Below, piece by piece: positions 39,477 through 49,473 of a stretch of DNA of 64,000 bases (within the stretch, counting starts at the first letter, position 1; every line of letters starts with the position of its first letter). Origin of the DNA: Thermococcus celer Vu 13 = JCM 8558 (lineage in GTDB: Archaea > Methanobacteriota_B > Thermococci > Thermococcales > Thermococcaceae); assembly GCF_002214365.1 (NCBI RefSeq), contig NZ_CP014854.1, forward strand, positions 1,178,001-1,242,000, written 5' to 3'. The notes beneath the pieces were generated by a model that saw nothing but the letters and a program-made list of their open reading frames with translations, was not told the origin of the DNA and searched no databases. The translations under genes were made by a program, and so were the position numbers.

Positions 39477-40367
39477 GTGGTCGGGTTGGACGTTGTGGGA
39501 ATCGGAAACCTCAACTACGACATCATAATGCTGGTGGATCACTTCCCGGAGTTTCACGAGAAGGTCAACGCGGGGGAGGCCTTCTTCGGATTAGGTGGTG
39601 CCGCGGCGAACACGATAAGCTGGCTGGCGACATTCGGTTTGAGAACCGGTTACATCGGAGCCGTTGGTCGGGACGAGATAGGGGGGGCACACCTGGCGTA
39701 CTTCAGGAAGCTCGGCGTGGACACCGGCGGAATAAAAGTCGTTGACGTCCCCTCGGGCGTGGCCGTGGCGATGGTGCACGGTGAGGACAAGAGGATAGTA
39801 AAGTACCCCGGCGCCAACCTGATGAAGGAGGTGGATCCAGGTTACATCTCCAGGGCAAGACACGTTCACCTCTCATCCAACCCCCACGCAATAATAGAGA
39901 GGGTGGTGAACTTCGCGAATGAGAGGGGTATAACCGTCTCCCTCGACATAGGAGAGGCAGAGCTCCCGGGGGAGATAGAGGAGCGGGTTGACTACCTCAT
40001 GATGAACGAGGACGAGTACCGGAGGAAGTTCGGCTCCCTCGACCTCTCGCTTTCCCGGGCCAGAAACCTCGTGGTAACGCTGAACGGCGGCGGGGCCCTG
40101 GTGAGGGACGAGAACGGAAACGTTCACGAGATAAGGGGGCTGAGCGCCCGCGTTGTGGATTCAACCGGGGCCGGAGATTCCTTCGATGCGGGCGTCATCT
40201 ACGGGATTCTAAACGGCTGGTCGCTCGAGGATGCCGCCAGGCTGGGCATGGTGCTGGCCTACCTCACCGTCCAGAAGGTCGGCGCCAGAAGCGCCATCGT
40301 CCCGCTGGAGAAGGCCATGGAAGTTGCCCGGGAGAACGGCATCGAACTGCCCTTCAAGGAACTGTAA
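39477..40367 (+). CDS. PfkB-family sugar/nucleoside kinase
   Basis: A 296-aa ribokinase-family enzyme. It opens with [20 protein letters not shown], has [20 protein letters not shown] for sugar binding, and the catalytic signature [16 protein letters not shown] with the base Asp. Thermococcales have several such kinases, including ADP-dependent nucleoside or ribose-1-phosphate kinases and a myo-inositol kinase; I cannot tell which this is. The GTG at 39477 follows CGGGGTGAAAGC. The reading frame upstream to 39369 has no ribosome site and is not used. Confidence 0.85.
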   Translation: MVGLDVVGIGNLNYDIIMLVDHFPEFHEKVNAGEAFFGLGGAAANTISWLATFGLRTGYIGAVGRDEIGGAHLAYFRKLGVDTGGIKVVDVPSGVAVAMVHGEDKRIVKYPGANLMKEVDPGYISRARHVHLSSNPHAIIERVVNFANERGITVSLDIGEAELPGEIEERVDYLMMNEDEYRRKFGSLDLSLSRARNLVVTLNGGGALVRDENGNVHEIRGLSARVVDSTGAGDSFDAGVIYGILNGWSLEDAARLGMVLAYLTVQKVGARSAIVPLEKAMEVARENGIELPFKEL

Positions 40368-40564
40368 CCACACCGTCTGCCTTTAATTTCGTATCCCCAG
40401 ACCTTCCTTCCGGAAAAGTTCATAAATCCTGTAAAGCCGCCTTTTCACAAAGTTTAAATAATAGTAGGCACAACCCTTCCTAATGATCCTTTAGGAAACC
40501 TTAAAAATCCACATCCTAAAAGCCTTAGGGAGGCCGAAGAGTCTTTGGACTGGAGGTGAAGCGC

Positions 40565-40852
40565 TTGGAAATCGTAATCGACAACTTCAAACCGAAGATC
40601 ACGCGTCCCTTCAAGAGGAAGAACGAGTACTGGGTCAAGCTCATTCTGTCGGATGGTGAGGAGTACATAATGAAATTCAAGACCCCGCTCGAGGCGGAGG
40701 ACGCCATCTACGGCATGCTCGATGACCTTCAGGTCTACGGCGGGAAGGTCAAGCTTCATCTTAGGGAGGGCAACGTCATCGAGAAGATAGATGTTCTGGA
40801 GCTGTACAAACCCTCGGCTAAGGAGCTCCTCGATGAGTACTTCACCGATTGA
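40565..40852 (+). CDS. Small conserved hypothetical protein
   Basis: A 95-aa soluble protein of unknown family, predicted alpha/beta: LEIVIDNFKPKITRPFKRK, KLILSDGEEYIMKFKTP, and a C-terminal helix SAKELLDEYFTD. A TTG start at 40565 is preferred since GGAGGTGA ends 5 nt before it; the GTG at 40556 lies within that site. It stands alone between the PfkB kinase and TFE genes, with an AT-rich leader. Confidence 0.65.
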   Translation: MEIVIDNFKPKITRPFKRKNEYWVKLILSDGEEYIMKFKTPLEAEDAIYGMLDDLQVYGGKVKLHLREGNVIEKIDVLELYKPSAKELLDEYFTD

Positions 40853-40992
40853 TCCATTCAACGTTCTTTTCTGTTCATCGGCGTTGGAAAAGTGACAAAA
40901 ACCTATATATAGTTTAACCCACAAATCCTATTATCGACGGTACTTACGCGCTAAAACCAGCAGATTGAATATTCTCATGGAGGTCGTTCATC

Positions 40993-41526
40993 GTGGCGAG
41001 AAAGAAGAACAAGGAGCTCCTTGAACTCGCAATGGACATGGGCGGAGAGGAGGCCGTTGAGGTAATCAAGGCCCTCGAAAAGAAAAAGGAGTCCACCGAT
41101 GAGGAGCTCGCCGAGATGACCGGGATCAGGGTCAACACCGTCAGAAAGGTTCTCTACATGCTCTACGACCAGGGACTGGCAGAGTTCAAACGCATCCGCG
41201 ACAAGGAAACGGGCTGGTATTACTACTACTGGCACCTCGAGACCAAGCGTCTGCCCGAGATCATAAGGGCAAAGAAGATGGCCGAGCTGAAGAAGCTCAG
41301 GGAGATGCTTGAGGAAGAGACGAGCGAGGTCTACTACCACTGCGGCACGCCGGGGCATCCGAAGCTGACCTTCGACGAGGCCATGGAGTACGAGTTCCAG
41401 TGTCCCATATGCGGCAGAATGCTCATGCAGTACGACAACACCGCCGTCGTGGAGGAGCTCAAGAGGCGCATAGAGGAGCTCGAGATCGAGCTGGGCCTTC
41501 GGAAGAAGCCCAAAAAGAAGAAGTGA
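40993..41526 (+). CDS. tfe: Transcription factor E (TFE alpha)
   Basis: A 177-aa basal transcription factor, homolog of TFIIE alpha, which helps RNA polymerase open promoters. The N-terminal extended winged helix includes [20 protein letters not shown] and [17 protein letters not shown]. The C-terminal zinc-binding region reads [17 protein letters not shown] and [10 protein letters not shown]; the first half has Cys and His rather than a CxxC pair. The GTG at 40993 follows GGAGGTCGTTCATC. A strong TATA box CCTATATATAG lies at 40910-40920. DUF2110 follows, as is usual in Archaea. Confidence 0.95.
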   Translation: MARKKNKELLELAMDMGGEEAVEVIKALEKKKESTDEELAEMTGIRVNTVRKVLYMLYDQGLAEFKRIRDKETGWYYYYWHLETKRLPEIIRAKKMAELKKLREMLEEETSEVYYHCGTPGHPKLTFDEAMEYEFQCPICGRMLMQYDNTAVVEELKRRIEELEIELGLRKKPKKKK

Positions 41527-41568
41527 TGTTTTGAACGGTCGTTTAAGTGAACTTCGGGGATGGTTGGA

Positions 41569-42303
41569 ATGCAGGAAGTGGTTATTCTCGAGAAGGTTTA
41601 CGGTGACAGAAGCGGTTTTCTCAAGCTCGACAAGAAGCTCAAAGCCCTCCTCGGGGACCTTGAGGTGGAGTGGAAGCTCTCCGCCGTGAAGAAGAACTGG
41701 GTCAAGGTTTCCCTGAAGGGGGAGGACGAGGAGATAAGCGCCAACGTCGTGCGCGAGGAGTTCGGGGAGGTTCCCTACAAGCTGAGCGCCGTGGAGGAAG
41801 GTGAAACCTACCGCGGGCGCTTCATAGACCTCGGTAAGGTTGGCTACGGCGCCTACGTGGACGTAGGGATATTCACGCCCAGGCCAAAGGACGCCCTCCT
41901 GCCCCTCCGCTACCTCAAGGGGGTATTTGGGGAGACACCCGTTAGGCAGATGATAAGGACCTTCGGCTGGGTCGATAACCTGCCCGTTGAGGTCACCGTT
42001 ACGGACGTCGAGTTCGGTGCCAGGGAGGTCGAGGTGGCCTTCAGCGACGCCCAGCTGAGGAGGATAAAGGGCTGGATGAACGATGGCCACGACAAGCTCT
42101 TCATCGCGGGAACGATAAGCGAGAACGTGGAAAAAGCGCTTATCAAAACGGGCCACGGCCGGGACGTGAAGCGGATTGAGGAGCTTGGCCTCATGGAGAC
42201 CCTTCTGGTGCTCAAGAGGGGAACCCAGGCGCCGGGCATAATCAAGGAGATAGGCCCTCACCTCAAGGGGACCGTAATCGGTGCGGTCAAGTTCCGGGGG
42301 TAA
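41569..42303 (+). CDS. DUF2110 family protein
   Basis: A 244-aa protein of the archaeal DUF2110 family, commonly found next to TFE, as here (42-nt gap). It has an RNA-binding-like central part (GRFIDLGKVGYGAYVDVGIF resembles an S1/OB strand pattern) and helices further on. The genomic link suggests a role in transcription or translation, which is inference. The ATG at 41569 (MQEVVILEKVYG) is chosen; an ATG three codons earlier is possible because neither has a strong ribosome site. Its 3' end overlaps a convergent membrane-protein gene by 17 nt. Confidence 0.82.
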   Translation: MQEVVILEKVYGDRSGFLKLDKKLKALLGDLEVEWKLSAVKKNWVKVSLKGEDEEISANVVREEFGEVPYKLSAVEEGETYRGRFIDLGKVGYGAYVDVGIFTPRPKDALLPLRYLKGVFGETPVRQMIRTFGWVDNLPVEVTVTDVEFGAREVEVAFSDAQLRRIKGWMNDGHDKLFIAGTISENVEKALIKTGHGRDVKRIEELGLMETLLVLKRGTQAPGIIKEIGPHLKGTVIGAVKFRG

Positions 42304-43654
42304 AGCCGTATATCAACCTGACGGTGAGCCCGGCCAGCAGTATGAAGCAGTAGGAGAACAGCGCTGGCACGAAGAGGGCCATCGGCGGGTAAACCGCCGT
42401 CATCAGAAGGAGGAAGGCCGTCTGCCCCCTCATCCTTATTCTTCTCCGGCCGTTCAGGGCCACGTAAGTTATCGCGGTCAGCGCGAGGAGGTTCTCGAAG
42501 AGGAACCTTCCCAGGTACCCCCATCCGTCGGGGGCTAAACCCCTGGGTATTTCCGCCGGGAGGCCGAAGCGGGTGTAGAGCAGGAAGACCCCAACACCGG
42601 TTATCAACAGGTAGGCGTAGTTCCTGAGGTGCCTCTTCGGGAACGTAAGGACGAAGATCACCGGGACGAGAACCATGCAGGGGTTAACCGTTATCAGCAG
42701 CAGCGTGAGGGCCGAGAGAACGAGGGTCTGGAGGAGGGCCTTCCACCTCTCAGGCGAGAACGTCACGTTGCTTATTACCGCGAGGGTTACGGTGAGGGTT
42801 GCGAGACCGGGGGCGGTGCCGTTGATGTGATGCAGGCTTTCCCTGAAGGTGGGGGAAACGAAGATGAGTCCAAACACCAGGAGGCCCAGTTCTCGCGCCC
42901 GTTTTGGGGCGAGGTAGAAGGAAAAGGAGGCCATCAGGAGGATCAGGACCCAGTGAAAGAACACCAGGTTCTCCTCGATCGGGGGCATGACCTTGAAGAG
43001 GACTCCCAGTACCGCACCCAGGGGAGAGGATGGAGACCCCCCGGCGGCGAACTTCAGCCCCTCAAGGAAGTGACGCAGGAACGCGTCGGTTGGCAGGGGT
43101 TTTTCCGCGGTGAGGTACCAGAGGCCGAGGAGGGAGGAGGAGAGGAGGTAGAAGCTCCCGGCGTGACCCCCATCGCGGCTCAGGTGAAGGAGAAGGATCA
43201 AGAACACCGCGAGGGCAACGAATAAAAAGGCGATCCTGGAGACCTCCGGTGGATTCCAGAGCCCTTCAAAGGCCCTTTCCGTGAGGTAGACGTTATCTTC
43301 AGACCCCGTTACCAGCACGGTGTCGTTGAGGACGACTATGGAGGGAAGGAGGGAGGCGTTTTCGGGGAGGCCCGTTCGGGCCCAGACCTTCGCCATCTCT
43401 GGGTTGTCGCGGACGTTGCCCACGAGGACGATCGTTCCTTTTCCGCGGGGTTTTACCGTGTGGAGCCTCTCGTCGATATAATAGGCCCAGCCCCTCGCCC
43501 AGTCATCGTTGCCGGCGATAACCGTGTAAGAGGAATTAGAGTGAAGAAACGCCTGAAACGCACTTTGATTGGGATAATAGGTTAGTCCGCCCGCGGAGAC
43601 CGGCGGGAGGAGCGTAATGAAGACGAGTGTGAGTAGAACGAGGGCCCGTTTCAT
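42287..43654 (-). CDS. Polytopic membrane protein with extracellular N-domain
   Basis: A 455-aa protein: signal peptide (MKRALVLLTLVFITLLPPVSA), an exported domain of about 110 residues with several N-x-S/T sites (NSSYTVIAGNDDWARGWAYY, VLVGNVRDNPEMAKVW), then about ten transmembrane helices. The exported part resembles cell wall-binding repeat-like folds of unknown role. No glycosyltransferase or transporter motif is clear to me. The ATG follows GGGAGAGC. It lies alone, convergent to the DUF2110 gene. Confidence 0.65.
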   Translation of the reverse strand: MKRALVLLTLVFITLLPPVSAGGLTYYPNQSAFQAFLHSNSSYTVIAGNDDWARGWAYYIDERLHTVKPRGKGTIVLVGNVRDNPEMAKVWARTGLPENASLLPSIVVLNDTVLVTGSEDNVYLTERAFEGLWNPPEVSRIAFLFVALAVFLILLLHLSRDGGHAGSFYLLSSSLLGLWYLTAEKPLPTDAFLRHFLEGLKFAAGGSPSSPLGAVLGVLFKVMPPIEENLVFFHWVLILLMASFSFYLAPKRARELGLLVFGLIFVSPTFRESLHHINGTAPGLATLTVTLAVISNVTFSPERWKALLQTLVLSALTLLLITVNPCMVLVPVIFVLTFPKRHLRNYAYLLITGVGVFLLYTRFGLPAEIPRGLAPDGWGYLGRFLFENLLALTAITYVALNGRRRIRMRGQTAFLLLMTAVYPPMALFVPALFSYCFILLAGLTVRLIYGFTPGT

Positions 43655-43753
43655 GCTCTCCCTCTCGGGTTGGATACCCGAAAGTGGTTAAAAAGTTAAT
43701 GCAGCGCGGCCCAGAGGAGGACCGTGCCGGTCGATGGCATAAGAGATAGAAGA

Positions 43754-44644
43754 TCACTCGGATTCGGAGCTCTCCCCCTTCATTTCCCCGAGTTTCTTCA
43801 CGAGCTTGTCCACTATCCCCACAAAGGCCTTAGCTGCAACGGTGTCCCCGTAGAGGACTATCGGAATACCCGCGTCGCTCGCCTCCCTGGCCTTGAGGTC
43901 TATGGGTATCTCACCGAGGAAGTCAACACCCTCCTTCTCGGCGAGCTTCCTACCGCCGCCCCTGCCGAAGAGGTCTATCTCGTTGCCGCAGTGCGGGCAG
44001 ATCAGGTAGCTCATGTTCTCAACGACCGCTATGTACGGCACTTCCATCTTCTTCATCATGTTGACTGCCTTGCCCGTGTCGAGAAGCGCCACCTCCTGCG
44101 GTGTCGTGACTATTATGGCCGCGTCGAGCTGTAACGACTGCGTCACCGTGAGTATCTCGTCACCGGTTCCGGGTGGGAAGTCGATTATCATGAAGTCGAG
44201 CTCGCCCCACTTCACGTCGCCGAGGAGCTGTTTTATCGCCTTGGTAACGAGCGAGCCGCGCCAGATGATGGGCTGGTCCTCGGGCACCAGGAAGCCCATG
44301 CTCATTACCTTTATCGGCGTCGTCTGGCCCATGAAATCGTTCATGGGGGGTATCATCTCGAAGCCGCCGTCCTCGCGCTTTTCCGCGAGAACCTCCGCCC
44401 TATCGACGCCCAGCATCTTCGCCACGTTGGGGCCGTGTATGTCGGCGTCGAGCACACCGACGAAGTAGCCCTTCTTCGCCAGGGCCGCCGCGAGGTTGAC
44501 CGCGACGGTGCTCTTGCCGACGCCACCCTTGCCGCTCAAGACGGCTATCTTGTATTTCCACTTCGTCTGCTTCTCGCTTATCCTCTGGGCGAGCGGATCA
44601 GCGCCCAATCCTGCCACGTTGAGTGTGGGAGCCTTGATGGTCAT
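43754..44644 (-). CDS. Mrp/NBP35-family Fe-S carrier ATPase
   Basis: A 296-aa P-loop ATPase of the Mrp/NBP35 (ApbC) family that carries and transfers [4Fe-4S] clusters. The deviant Walker A is VLSGKGGVGKSTVAVNLA; GVLDADIHGPNVAKMLG and FMIIDFPPGTGDE are conserved; and the cluster-binding CxxC lies in YLICPHCGNEIDLFG. The ATG follows GAGGTGATTAAAG. Its position directly downstream of the POR/VOR operon, whose subunits need many [4Fe-4S] clusters, is suggestive but the 116-nt gap implies its own promoter. Confidence 0.92.
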   Translation of the reverse strand: MTIKAPTLNVAGLGADPLAQRISEKQTKWKYKIAVLSGKGGVGKSTVAVNLAAALAKKGYFVGVLDADIHGPNVAKMLGVDRAEVLAEKREDGGFEMIPPMNDFMGQTTPIKVMSMGFLVPEDQPIIWRGSLVTKAIKQLLGDVKWGELDFMIIDFPPGTGDEILTVTQSLQLDAAIIVTTPQEVALLDTGKAVNMMKKMEVPYIAVVENMSYLICPHCGNEIDLFGRGGGRKLAEKEGVDFLGEIPIDLKAREASDAGIPIVLYGDTVAAKAFVGIVDKLVKKLGEMKGESSESE

Positions 44645-44760
44645 CTTTAATCACCTCTGGGTTGGGTTCCACGGAGCGCTTAAAAGCTTTGCCCAGAAGT
44701 ATGACATCTCTGGACAGATATGGGTAAAAGTCCGTTCGGAAAATGGAAAAAAGTTGGGGA

Positions 44761-45756
44761 TTACTCCTCCGGCTTCGGGAGGGTGACGTCAACGCCGAGG
44801 ACCTTCCAGGTGGCCTTTATCTGCTCGCGGAGCTGGTCGATGGCCTCGGGCCTCTTGAAGAGGTGCTTGAACCTGCCCTGGAGCTTGAGGTACTCCTCCA
44901 CGGGCTTCTTGAACTCGATGGCGACTACCCTTCCTCCCTCGCGCTTGACCTTCGCCCCTCCTCCGGGCGGCTGTATCTTGATGTTGTGGAAGTCGCCGTT
45001 CTCTATCTCGAAGAGCGGCCACATACCGGTCTCGATGGCGAGCCTCGTGACCTCGATGCTCTTCTCGGGCGGAACGCGCCAGCCCGGAACACAGGTACAC
45101 TGGACCTGGATGAAGGCCGGACCGTCCACCTTGGCGGCCTTCTTCATCTTCCTGATGTAATCGTAGGGGTTGCCGACGCTGGCGGTGGCAACGTAGGGTA
45201 TCTGGTGGGCCGCGGCGATGAGGGCCACCCACTTCTTGGGCTTGTCCTCACCGATGGAGTACTTGCCGGGCGGAGAAGTGGTCGTCCAGGCTCCGTAGGG
45301 GGTGGAGCTCGACCTCTGGATTCCCGTGTTCATGTAGGCCTCGTTGTCGTACATAAGGTAAACCACGTTGTGCCAGCGCTCCAGCATACCGCTCAGGGCC
45401 TGCATACCGATGTCGGCGGTACCGCCGTCGCCGCCTATCGCCAGTATCTTGCCCTTCCTCCCGAGCTTCTTCCAGGCGGCCTCGACACCGCTCGCGGCGG
45501 CCGCCGCGTTCTCGAAGGCCACGTGAACCCAGGGAGCCTTCCAGGCGGTGTACGGGAAGACGGCTGAGACGACCTCCATACATCCGGTCGCCTGGGCTAT
45601 GGCGAAGGCGTTCGGATCTCCGTACTTCTCCTCCATGGCCTCACTAAAGGCCTTGGTACCGAGCTTGAGGGCAACGGCACAGCCACAACCGGCGCAGGCG
45701 GCGTGTCCCGGGGCCCAGTACTCGCGAGTGGTGATGGGGGGTTTCCTAACGGCCAT
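44761..45756 (-). CDS. porB: Pyruvate:ferredoxin oxidoreductase subunit beta
   Basis: A 331-aa TPP-binding subunit of pyruvate ferredoxin oxidoreductase, which makes acetyl-CoA, CO2 and reduced ferredoxin. It shows [16 protein letters not shown] (proximal cluster cysteines), [12 protein letters not shown], the TPP motif [14 protein letters not shown] with [12 protein letters not shown], and VQCTCVPGW. The ATG at 45756 gives the known N-terminus [14 protein letters not shown]. It is the last gene of the operon porG-vorDAB-porDAB and lies 10 nt after porA. In Thermococcales it is central to both peptide and sugar fermentation. Confidence 0.96.
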   Translation of the reverse strand: MAVRKPPITTREYWAPGHAACAGCGCAVALKLGTKAFSEAMEEKYGDPNAFAIAQATGCMEVVSAVFPYTAWKAPWVHVAFENAAAAASGVEAAWKKLGRKGKILAIGGDGGTADIGMQALSGMLERWHNVVYLMYDNEAYMNTGIQRSSSTPYGAWTTTSPPGKYSIGEDKPKKWVALIAAAHQIPYVATASVGNPYDYIRKMKKAAKVDGPAFIQVQCTCVPGWRVPPEKSIEVTRLAIETGMWPLFEIENGDFHNIKIQPPGGGAKVKREGGRVVAIEFKKPVEEYLKLQGRFKHLFKRPEAIDQLREQIKATWKVLGVDVTLPKPEE

Positions 45757-45766
45757 CTTCCTCACC

Positions 45767-46951
45767 TCACAGTACCTCCTTCCTAAGTCCTATCCAGTTG
45801 ACCTCGTCAAACTCCTCTCCGGCGAGGGCCCTCTTTGAGATATCCATGACCTCGTCGAGGTCCCTGAAGGTGACGTCCCTGCCACCGAGGCCGAGGATGA
45901 AGTCTACTATCCTGGGCTTCTCGCTCTCGTTTATCAGGGCCCTGCTGAAGTCCTGGAAGAGGGCGCCACCAACGCTGAAGGTGACGTTCTTCTCGAGCAG
46001 GGCGAGAACCTTTGCCTTCTTCGCGAGTTCCCTGACCTCCTCCGTCGGGAACGGCCTGTAGACGGTGAGCTTCGCGGCGCCGACCTTTACTCCCTTCTCC
46101 CTGAGGTGGTCGACGTACTCCTTGACGGTTCCAGCGAGGGAGCCCATGGTGACGAGGATTATTTCGGCATCGTCCGTCCTGTACTCCTCTATCTTCTGAT
46201 ACTTCCTGCCGAACCTCTTCTCGAACTCAGCGAATACCTCGTCGATGACCTTCTTGGCGTTCTCGTTGGCCTCCCAGACGGTGTATCTGGCTTCCATGTA
46301 GTGGGCCGGGAAGGCGAGGGTGCCCTGGGTTATCGGCTTCGCCGGGTCGAGGTAGGCGTGCTTCGGAACGTACTCGCCGAGGAACTCGTCAACCGCCTCC
46401 TGGTCGGGTATCTCGACGGGCTCGACCGTGTGGGTCAGGATGAAGGCGTCGAAGCCGACCATGGCGGGGAGGAGAACGCGCTCGTCCTCGGCGACCTTGA
46501 AGGCTATCAGGATGAGGTCCAGGGCCTCCTGGTTGTTCTCGGCGTAGAACTGGAGCCAGCCGGTGTCCCTCTCGCTTATGCTGTCCTGCCAGTCGTTCCA
46601 GATGTTAATCGGAGCCGACAGGGAGCGGTTTCCGACGGCCACGACGATGGGAAGGCGCATTCCCGCCGCTATGAAGAGTATCTCGTGCATCAAAGCCAGA
46701 CCCTGGGAGGCAGTCGCGGTAAAGGTCCTAACCCCGGCCGCCGAGGCACCGACGCACGCGGAAATGGCGGAGTGCTCGCTCTCGACCTTGATGAACTCCG
46801 CGTCGAGCTCTCCGTTCGCCACGAACTCGCTGATCTTCTCGGGGACCAGCGTGGACGGGGTAATCGGAAACGCCGCTATGACCTTCGGTTTGGCGAGCCT
46901 GGCCGCCCATGCGGCGGCTTCGTTGGCCTTCATAACCTTTCTAACCGGCAT
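45767..46951 (-). CDS. porA: Pyruvate:ferredoxin oxidoreductase subunit alpha
   Basis: A 394-aa alpha subunit containing the pyrimidine-binding and C-terminal transketolase-like domains. Typical parts are [57 protein letters not shown] and [18 protein letters not shown]. The conserved Glu in KVESEHS contacts TPP. The ATG at 46951 follows GAGGTGGTGAAA; a GTG nine nt upstream lies in that site. porD ends 10 nt upstream. Confidence 0.96.
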   Translation of the reverse strand: MPVRKVMKANEAAAWAARLAKPKVIAAFPITPSTLVPEKISEFVANGELDAEFIKVESEHSAISACVGASAAGVRTFTATASQGLALMHEILFIAAGMRLPIVVAVGNRSLSAPINIWNDWQDSISERDTGWLQFYAENNQEALDLILIAFKVAEDERVLLPAMVGFDAFILTHTVEPVEIPDQEAVDEFLGEYVPKHAYLDPAKPITQGTLAFPAHYMEARYTVWEANENAKKVIDEVFAEFEKRFGRKYQKIEEYRTDDAEIILVTMGSLAGTVKEYVDHLREKGVKVGAAKLTVYRPFPTEEVRELAKKAKVLALLEKNVTFSVGGALFQDFSRALINESEKPRIVDFILGLGGRDVTFRDLDEVMDISKRALAGEEFDEVNWIGLRKEVL

Positions 46952-46961
46952 TTTCACCACC

Positions 46962-47279
46962 TCACTTGCTCTCCCTAACCATCACTATGGCATCGACCGG
47001 GCACTCGTTCGCGCAGATGCCGCAGCCCTTACAGTAGTCGTAGTCAAAGGTCGGGTAGTTCTCCTCGTCGAGGTATATTGCCGGCTCCGGGCAGTAGATG
47101 TAGCAGAGGTAGCACCTAACGCACTTGTCCCTGTTGAAGTCGGGCATGAAGACGCGCCAGGAACCGGTCTTGTTCACGACGCTGCTTCCGGGTATCTTGG
47201 CTATCGCTCCGGGGGTCATCTTTTCGCTATACTCCTTCTGAACCCTCTCAATATCGGCCTTAAACGGACTCTCGGCCAT
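46962..47279 (-). CDS. porD: Pyruvate:ferredoxin oxidoreductase subunit delta
   Basis: A 105-aa ferredoxin-like subunit with two [4Fe-4S] motifs: CVRCYLCYIYCPEPA and CKGCGICANECPVDAI. It passes electrons from the alpha-beta core to ferredoxin. The ATG at 47279 follows GAGGTGATATAC; the frame is open 17 codons further up but without a start signal. It lies between vorB (61-nt gap) and porA. Confidence 0.96.
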   Translation of the reverse strand: MAESPFKADIERVQKEYSEKMTPGAIAKIPGSSVVNKTGSWRVFMPDFNRDKCVRCYLCYIYCPEPAIYLDEENYPTFDYDYCKGCGICANECPVDAIVMVRESK

Positions 47280-47340
47280 GTATATCACCTCGGGTGAGTT
47301 ATCAGACTCAAACTTAAATCTTTGGGGCAAAGATGAAAGC

Positions 47341-48276
47341 TCAGCCGAAGACCTCGGCCAGCTTCTTGAGCTTCTCCCACTCGTGGAGGACCCACTCCTG
47401 GAGAACCTCGATGTCCTCCTTCGTCATGTACTTGAACCTGCCCTGGTACTTGAGGAACTCCTCGATGGGCTTCGGCTCCTTCTTCGTCGACGGCATGTTG
47501 ATCCTGTACTTTCCGTTCTCGTACTCGAAGAGCGGGAAGTAGGCGGTCTGGACGGCGAGCCTCGCTATCTCGATGCTCTTGTCCGTCGGTGAGCGCCAGC
47601 CCGTCGGGCACGGAGCGAAGAGCTGGATGAAGCTCGGCCCCGGAATCTTCCTGGCCTTCTTGAGCTTCCTTATGAAGTCCTCCGGATACGCCACGCTCGC
47701 CGTTGCGGCGTAGGGAACCTCGTGGGCTATAACTATGTCTATGACCTTCTTCTTGTGCCTCTTCTCGAGGAAGTGCTTCTTTCCACCGGGGGTGTTGGTG
47801 GTCCAGGCTCCGTAGGGGGTTGAACCGGACCTCTGGATTCCCGTGTTCATGTAGGCCTCGTTGTCGTACATTATGTAAACCGCGTCGTGGCCCCTCTCGA
47901 GGAAGCCGCTGAGCGCCTGGAGACCTATGTCGGCTGTACCGCCGTCGCCGGCCCATCCGACGACCATTACTCCGTCCTCACCCTTGACCTTGAACCCCCT
48001 CGCCTTGAGGGCCGCCTCTATACCTCCCATGACCGCTCCCGTGGTGGCGAAGGCGGTGTGGAACAGGTTGGCGTCGAGGGTGTTGTAGGGCCATGCACCT
48101 GCGATTATCGTTGAACAGCACGCCGGGATGGTGAAGATGGTCTTCTTCCCATAAGCCTTGAGGACGTAGCGCAGTCCAAGGGCGGCCCCACAGCCCTGGC
48201 AGGCGGTGTGGCCCGCGTAGAAGTGTTCCTCTGCGGGGATGCTCAGCCTCTTCTTAACGTTCTCGGGGATCTCCAT
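47341..48276 (-). CDS. vorB: 2-oxoisovalerate:ferredoxin oxidoreductase subunit beta
   Basis: A 311-aa TPP-binding beta subunit of the branched-chain 2-oxoacid enzyme. It opens MEIPENVKKRLSIPAEEHFY, and has [50 protein letters not shown] and LFAPCPTGWR. It is closely related to porB (both have [14 protein letters not shown]). The ATG at 48276 is the family start; a GTG overlapping the vorA stop at 48285 is nine nt upstream. It makes acyl-CoAs from valine, leucine and isoleucine oxoacids. Confidence 0.95.
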   Translation of the reverse strand: MEIPENVKKRLSIPAEEHFYAGHTACQGCGAALGLRYVLKAYGKKTIFTIPACCSTIIAGAWPYNTLDANLFHTAFATTGAVMGGIEAALKARGFKVKGEDGVMVVGWAGDGGTADIGLQALSGFLERGHDAVYIMYDNEAYMNTGIQRSGSTPYGAWTTNTPGGKKHFLEKRHKKKVIDIVIAHEVPYAATASVAYPEDFIRKLKKARKIPGPSFIQLFAPCPTGWRSPTDKSIEIARLAVQTAYFPLFEYENGKYRINMPSTKKEPKPIEEFLKYQGRFKYMTKEDIEVLQEWVLHEWEKLKKLAEVFG

Positions 48277-48281
48277 CCTTC

Positions 48282-49472
48282 TCACCTCTTAAGGTGGTAC
48301 CAGTCCACCTCTACATCGAGCTCTCCCTTACCCATGATGGTCTTCATGTTCTCGGCTATCTTCCTGACGTCGTTGACGGTGAAGTCCCTTCCCCCGAGGC
48401 CAACGATGTAGTCCTTCATGAGGGGCCTCGCGCCGGTGTTGTAGAGCGCTCCCTTCGCTTCCGTGAAGAGTATGCCCTCCATACCAAAGGAGTAGTTCCT
48501 GTCTATGACCGCTATGCCACCGACCTCCTTGGCGAACTCGTAGAGCTCCTCCTTCGGGAAGGGCCTGAACCAGCGCACCTTGAGGGCGCCGACCCTGTAA
48601 CCCTCGTCGCGGAGGATGTCGACGGCCTGCTTGACGGTTCCCATGAGCGAGCCCATGCCCATGAAGACGAAGTCCGCATCCTCCACGCGGTAGGGCTCTA
48701 TCATGCCGCTGTAGTCCCGTCCAAAGCGCTCGCCGAACTCCTTACCGACCTCGCGGATGACCTCCTTGGCCTCCTCCATGGCCTTCTGCTCCTTGTAGCG
48801 GAACTCGTAGTAGTCGGCGGGTGTTGCGAGCGCGCCCACCGAGAAGGACTTCTCGAAGTCCGTTAAGTCGTAGAGTGGCTCCCTCGGCGGGAGGAACTCG
48901 TCGACGAGCTCCTGTGGGATCATCTCAACGACGTCGTAGGTGTGGCTCAGTATGAAGGCGCTCTCAATGACCATCGCCGGCAGGTTGACGGTCTCGGCCA
49001 CCTTGAACGCCATGAGGACGCCGTCGTACACTTCCTGGTTGTTCTCGGCGTAGAACTGCATCCAGCCCGTGTCCCTCTGGGCGAGGCTGTCTGTCTGCTC
49101 GTCCCACACGCTCCACGGCGGGGCGAGGGCACGGTTGGCGTTGACCATGACTATAGGAAGCCTCGCACCACTGGCCCAGTGGAGCATCTCGTGCATTAAA
49201 GCCAGGCCCTGGGCGGCGGTGGCGGTGAAGACCCTTGCCCCGGCCGCGCTCGCGCCTATACAGGCGGCCATGGCGGAGTGCTCGCTCTCAACGGGAACGT
49301 ACTGGAGGTTCTCCACCTCACCGTTGGCTATGAACTCGGCTATCTTCTCGATGATGCTCGTCTGGGGCGTGATCGGGTAAGCGGCGACGACCTGAACGCG
49401 GGCGTGCTTGGCGGCGTAGGCGGCGGCGTAGTTACCGCTCACAACCTTTCTAATGGGTTTGTACTCCGCCAT
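48282..49472 (-). CDS. vorA: 2-oxoisovalerate:ferredoxin oxidoreductase subunit alpha
   Basis: A 396-aa alpha subunit, paralog of porA. Key stretches are [59 protein letters not shown] and FMGMGSLMGTVKQAVDILRD. The ATG follows GGAGGAGAAGTGAG, where the vorD stop also lies (1-nt gap). With VorB, VorD and the PorG subunit it forms the four-subunit VOR enzyme. Confidence 0.95.
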   Translation of the reverse strand: MAEYKPIRKVVSGNYAAAYAAKHARVQVVAAYPITPQTSIIEKIAEFIANGEVENLQYVPVESEHSAMAACIGASAAGARVFTATAAQGLALMHEMLHWASGARLPIVMVNANRALAPPWSVWDEQTDSLAQRDTGWMQFYAENNQEVYDGVLMAFKVAETVNLPAMVIESAFILSHTYDVVEMIPQELVDEFLPPREPLYDLTDFEKSFSVGALATPADYYEFRYKEQKAMEEAKEVIREVGKEFGERFGRDYSGMIEPYRVEDADFVFMGMGSLMGTVKQAVDILRDEGYRVGALKVRWFRPFPKEELYEFAKEVGGIAVIDRNYSFGMEGILFTEAKGALYNTGARPLMKDYIVGLGGRDFTVNDVRKIAENMKTIMGKGELDVEVDWYHLKR

Positions 49473-49473
49473 C

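Noticed and set aside
40975-42261. A 428-codon open frame on the minus strand
   Set aside because: It is antisense to tfe and the DUF2110 gene.
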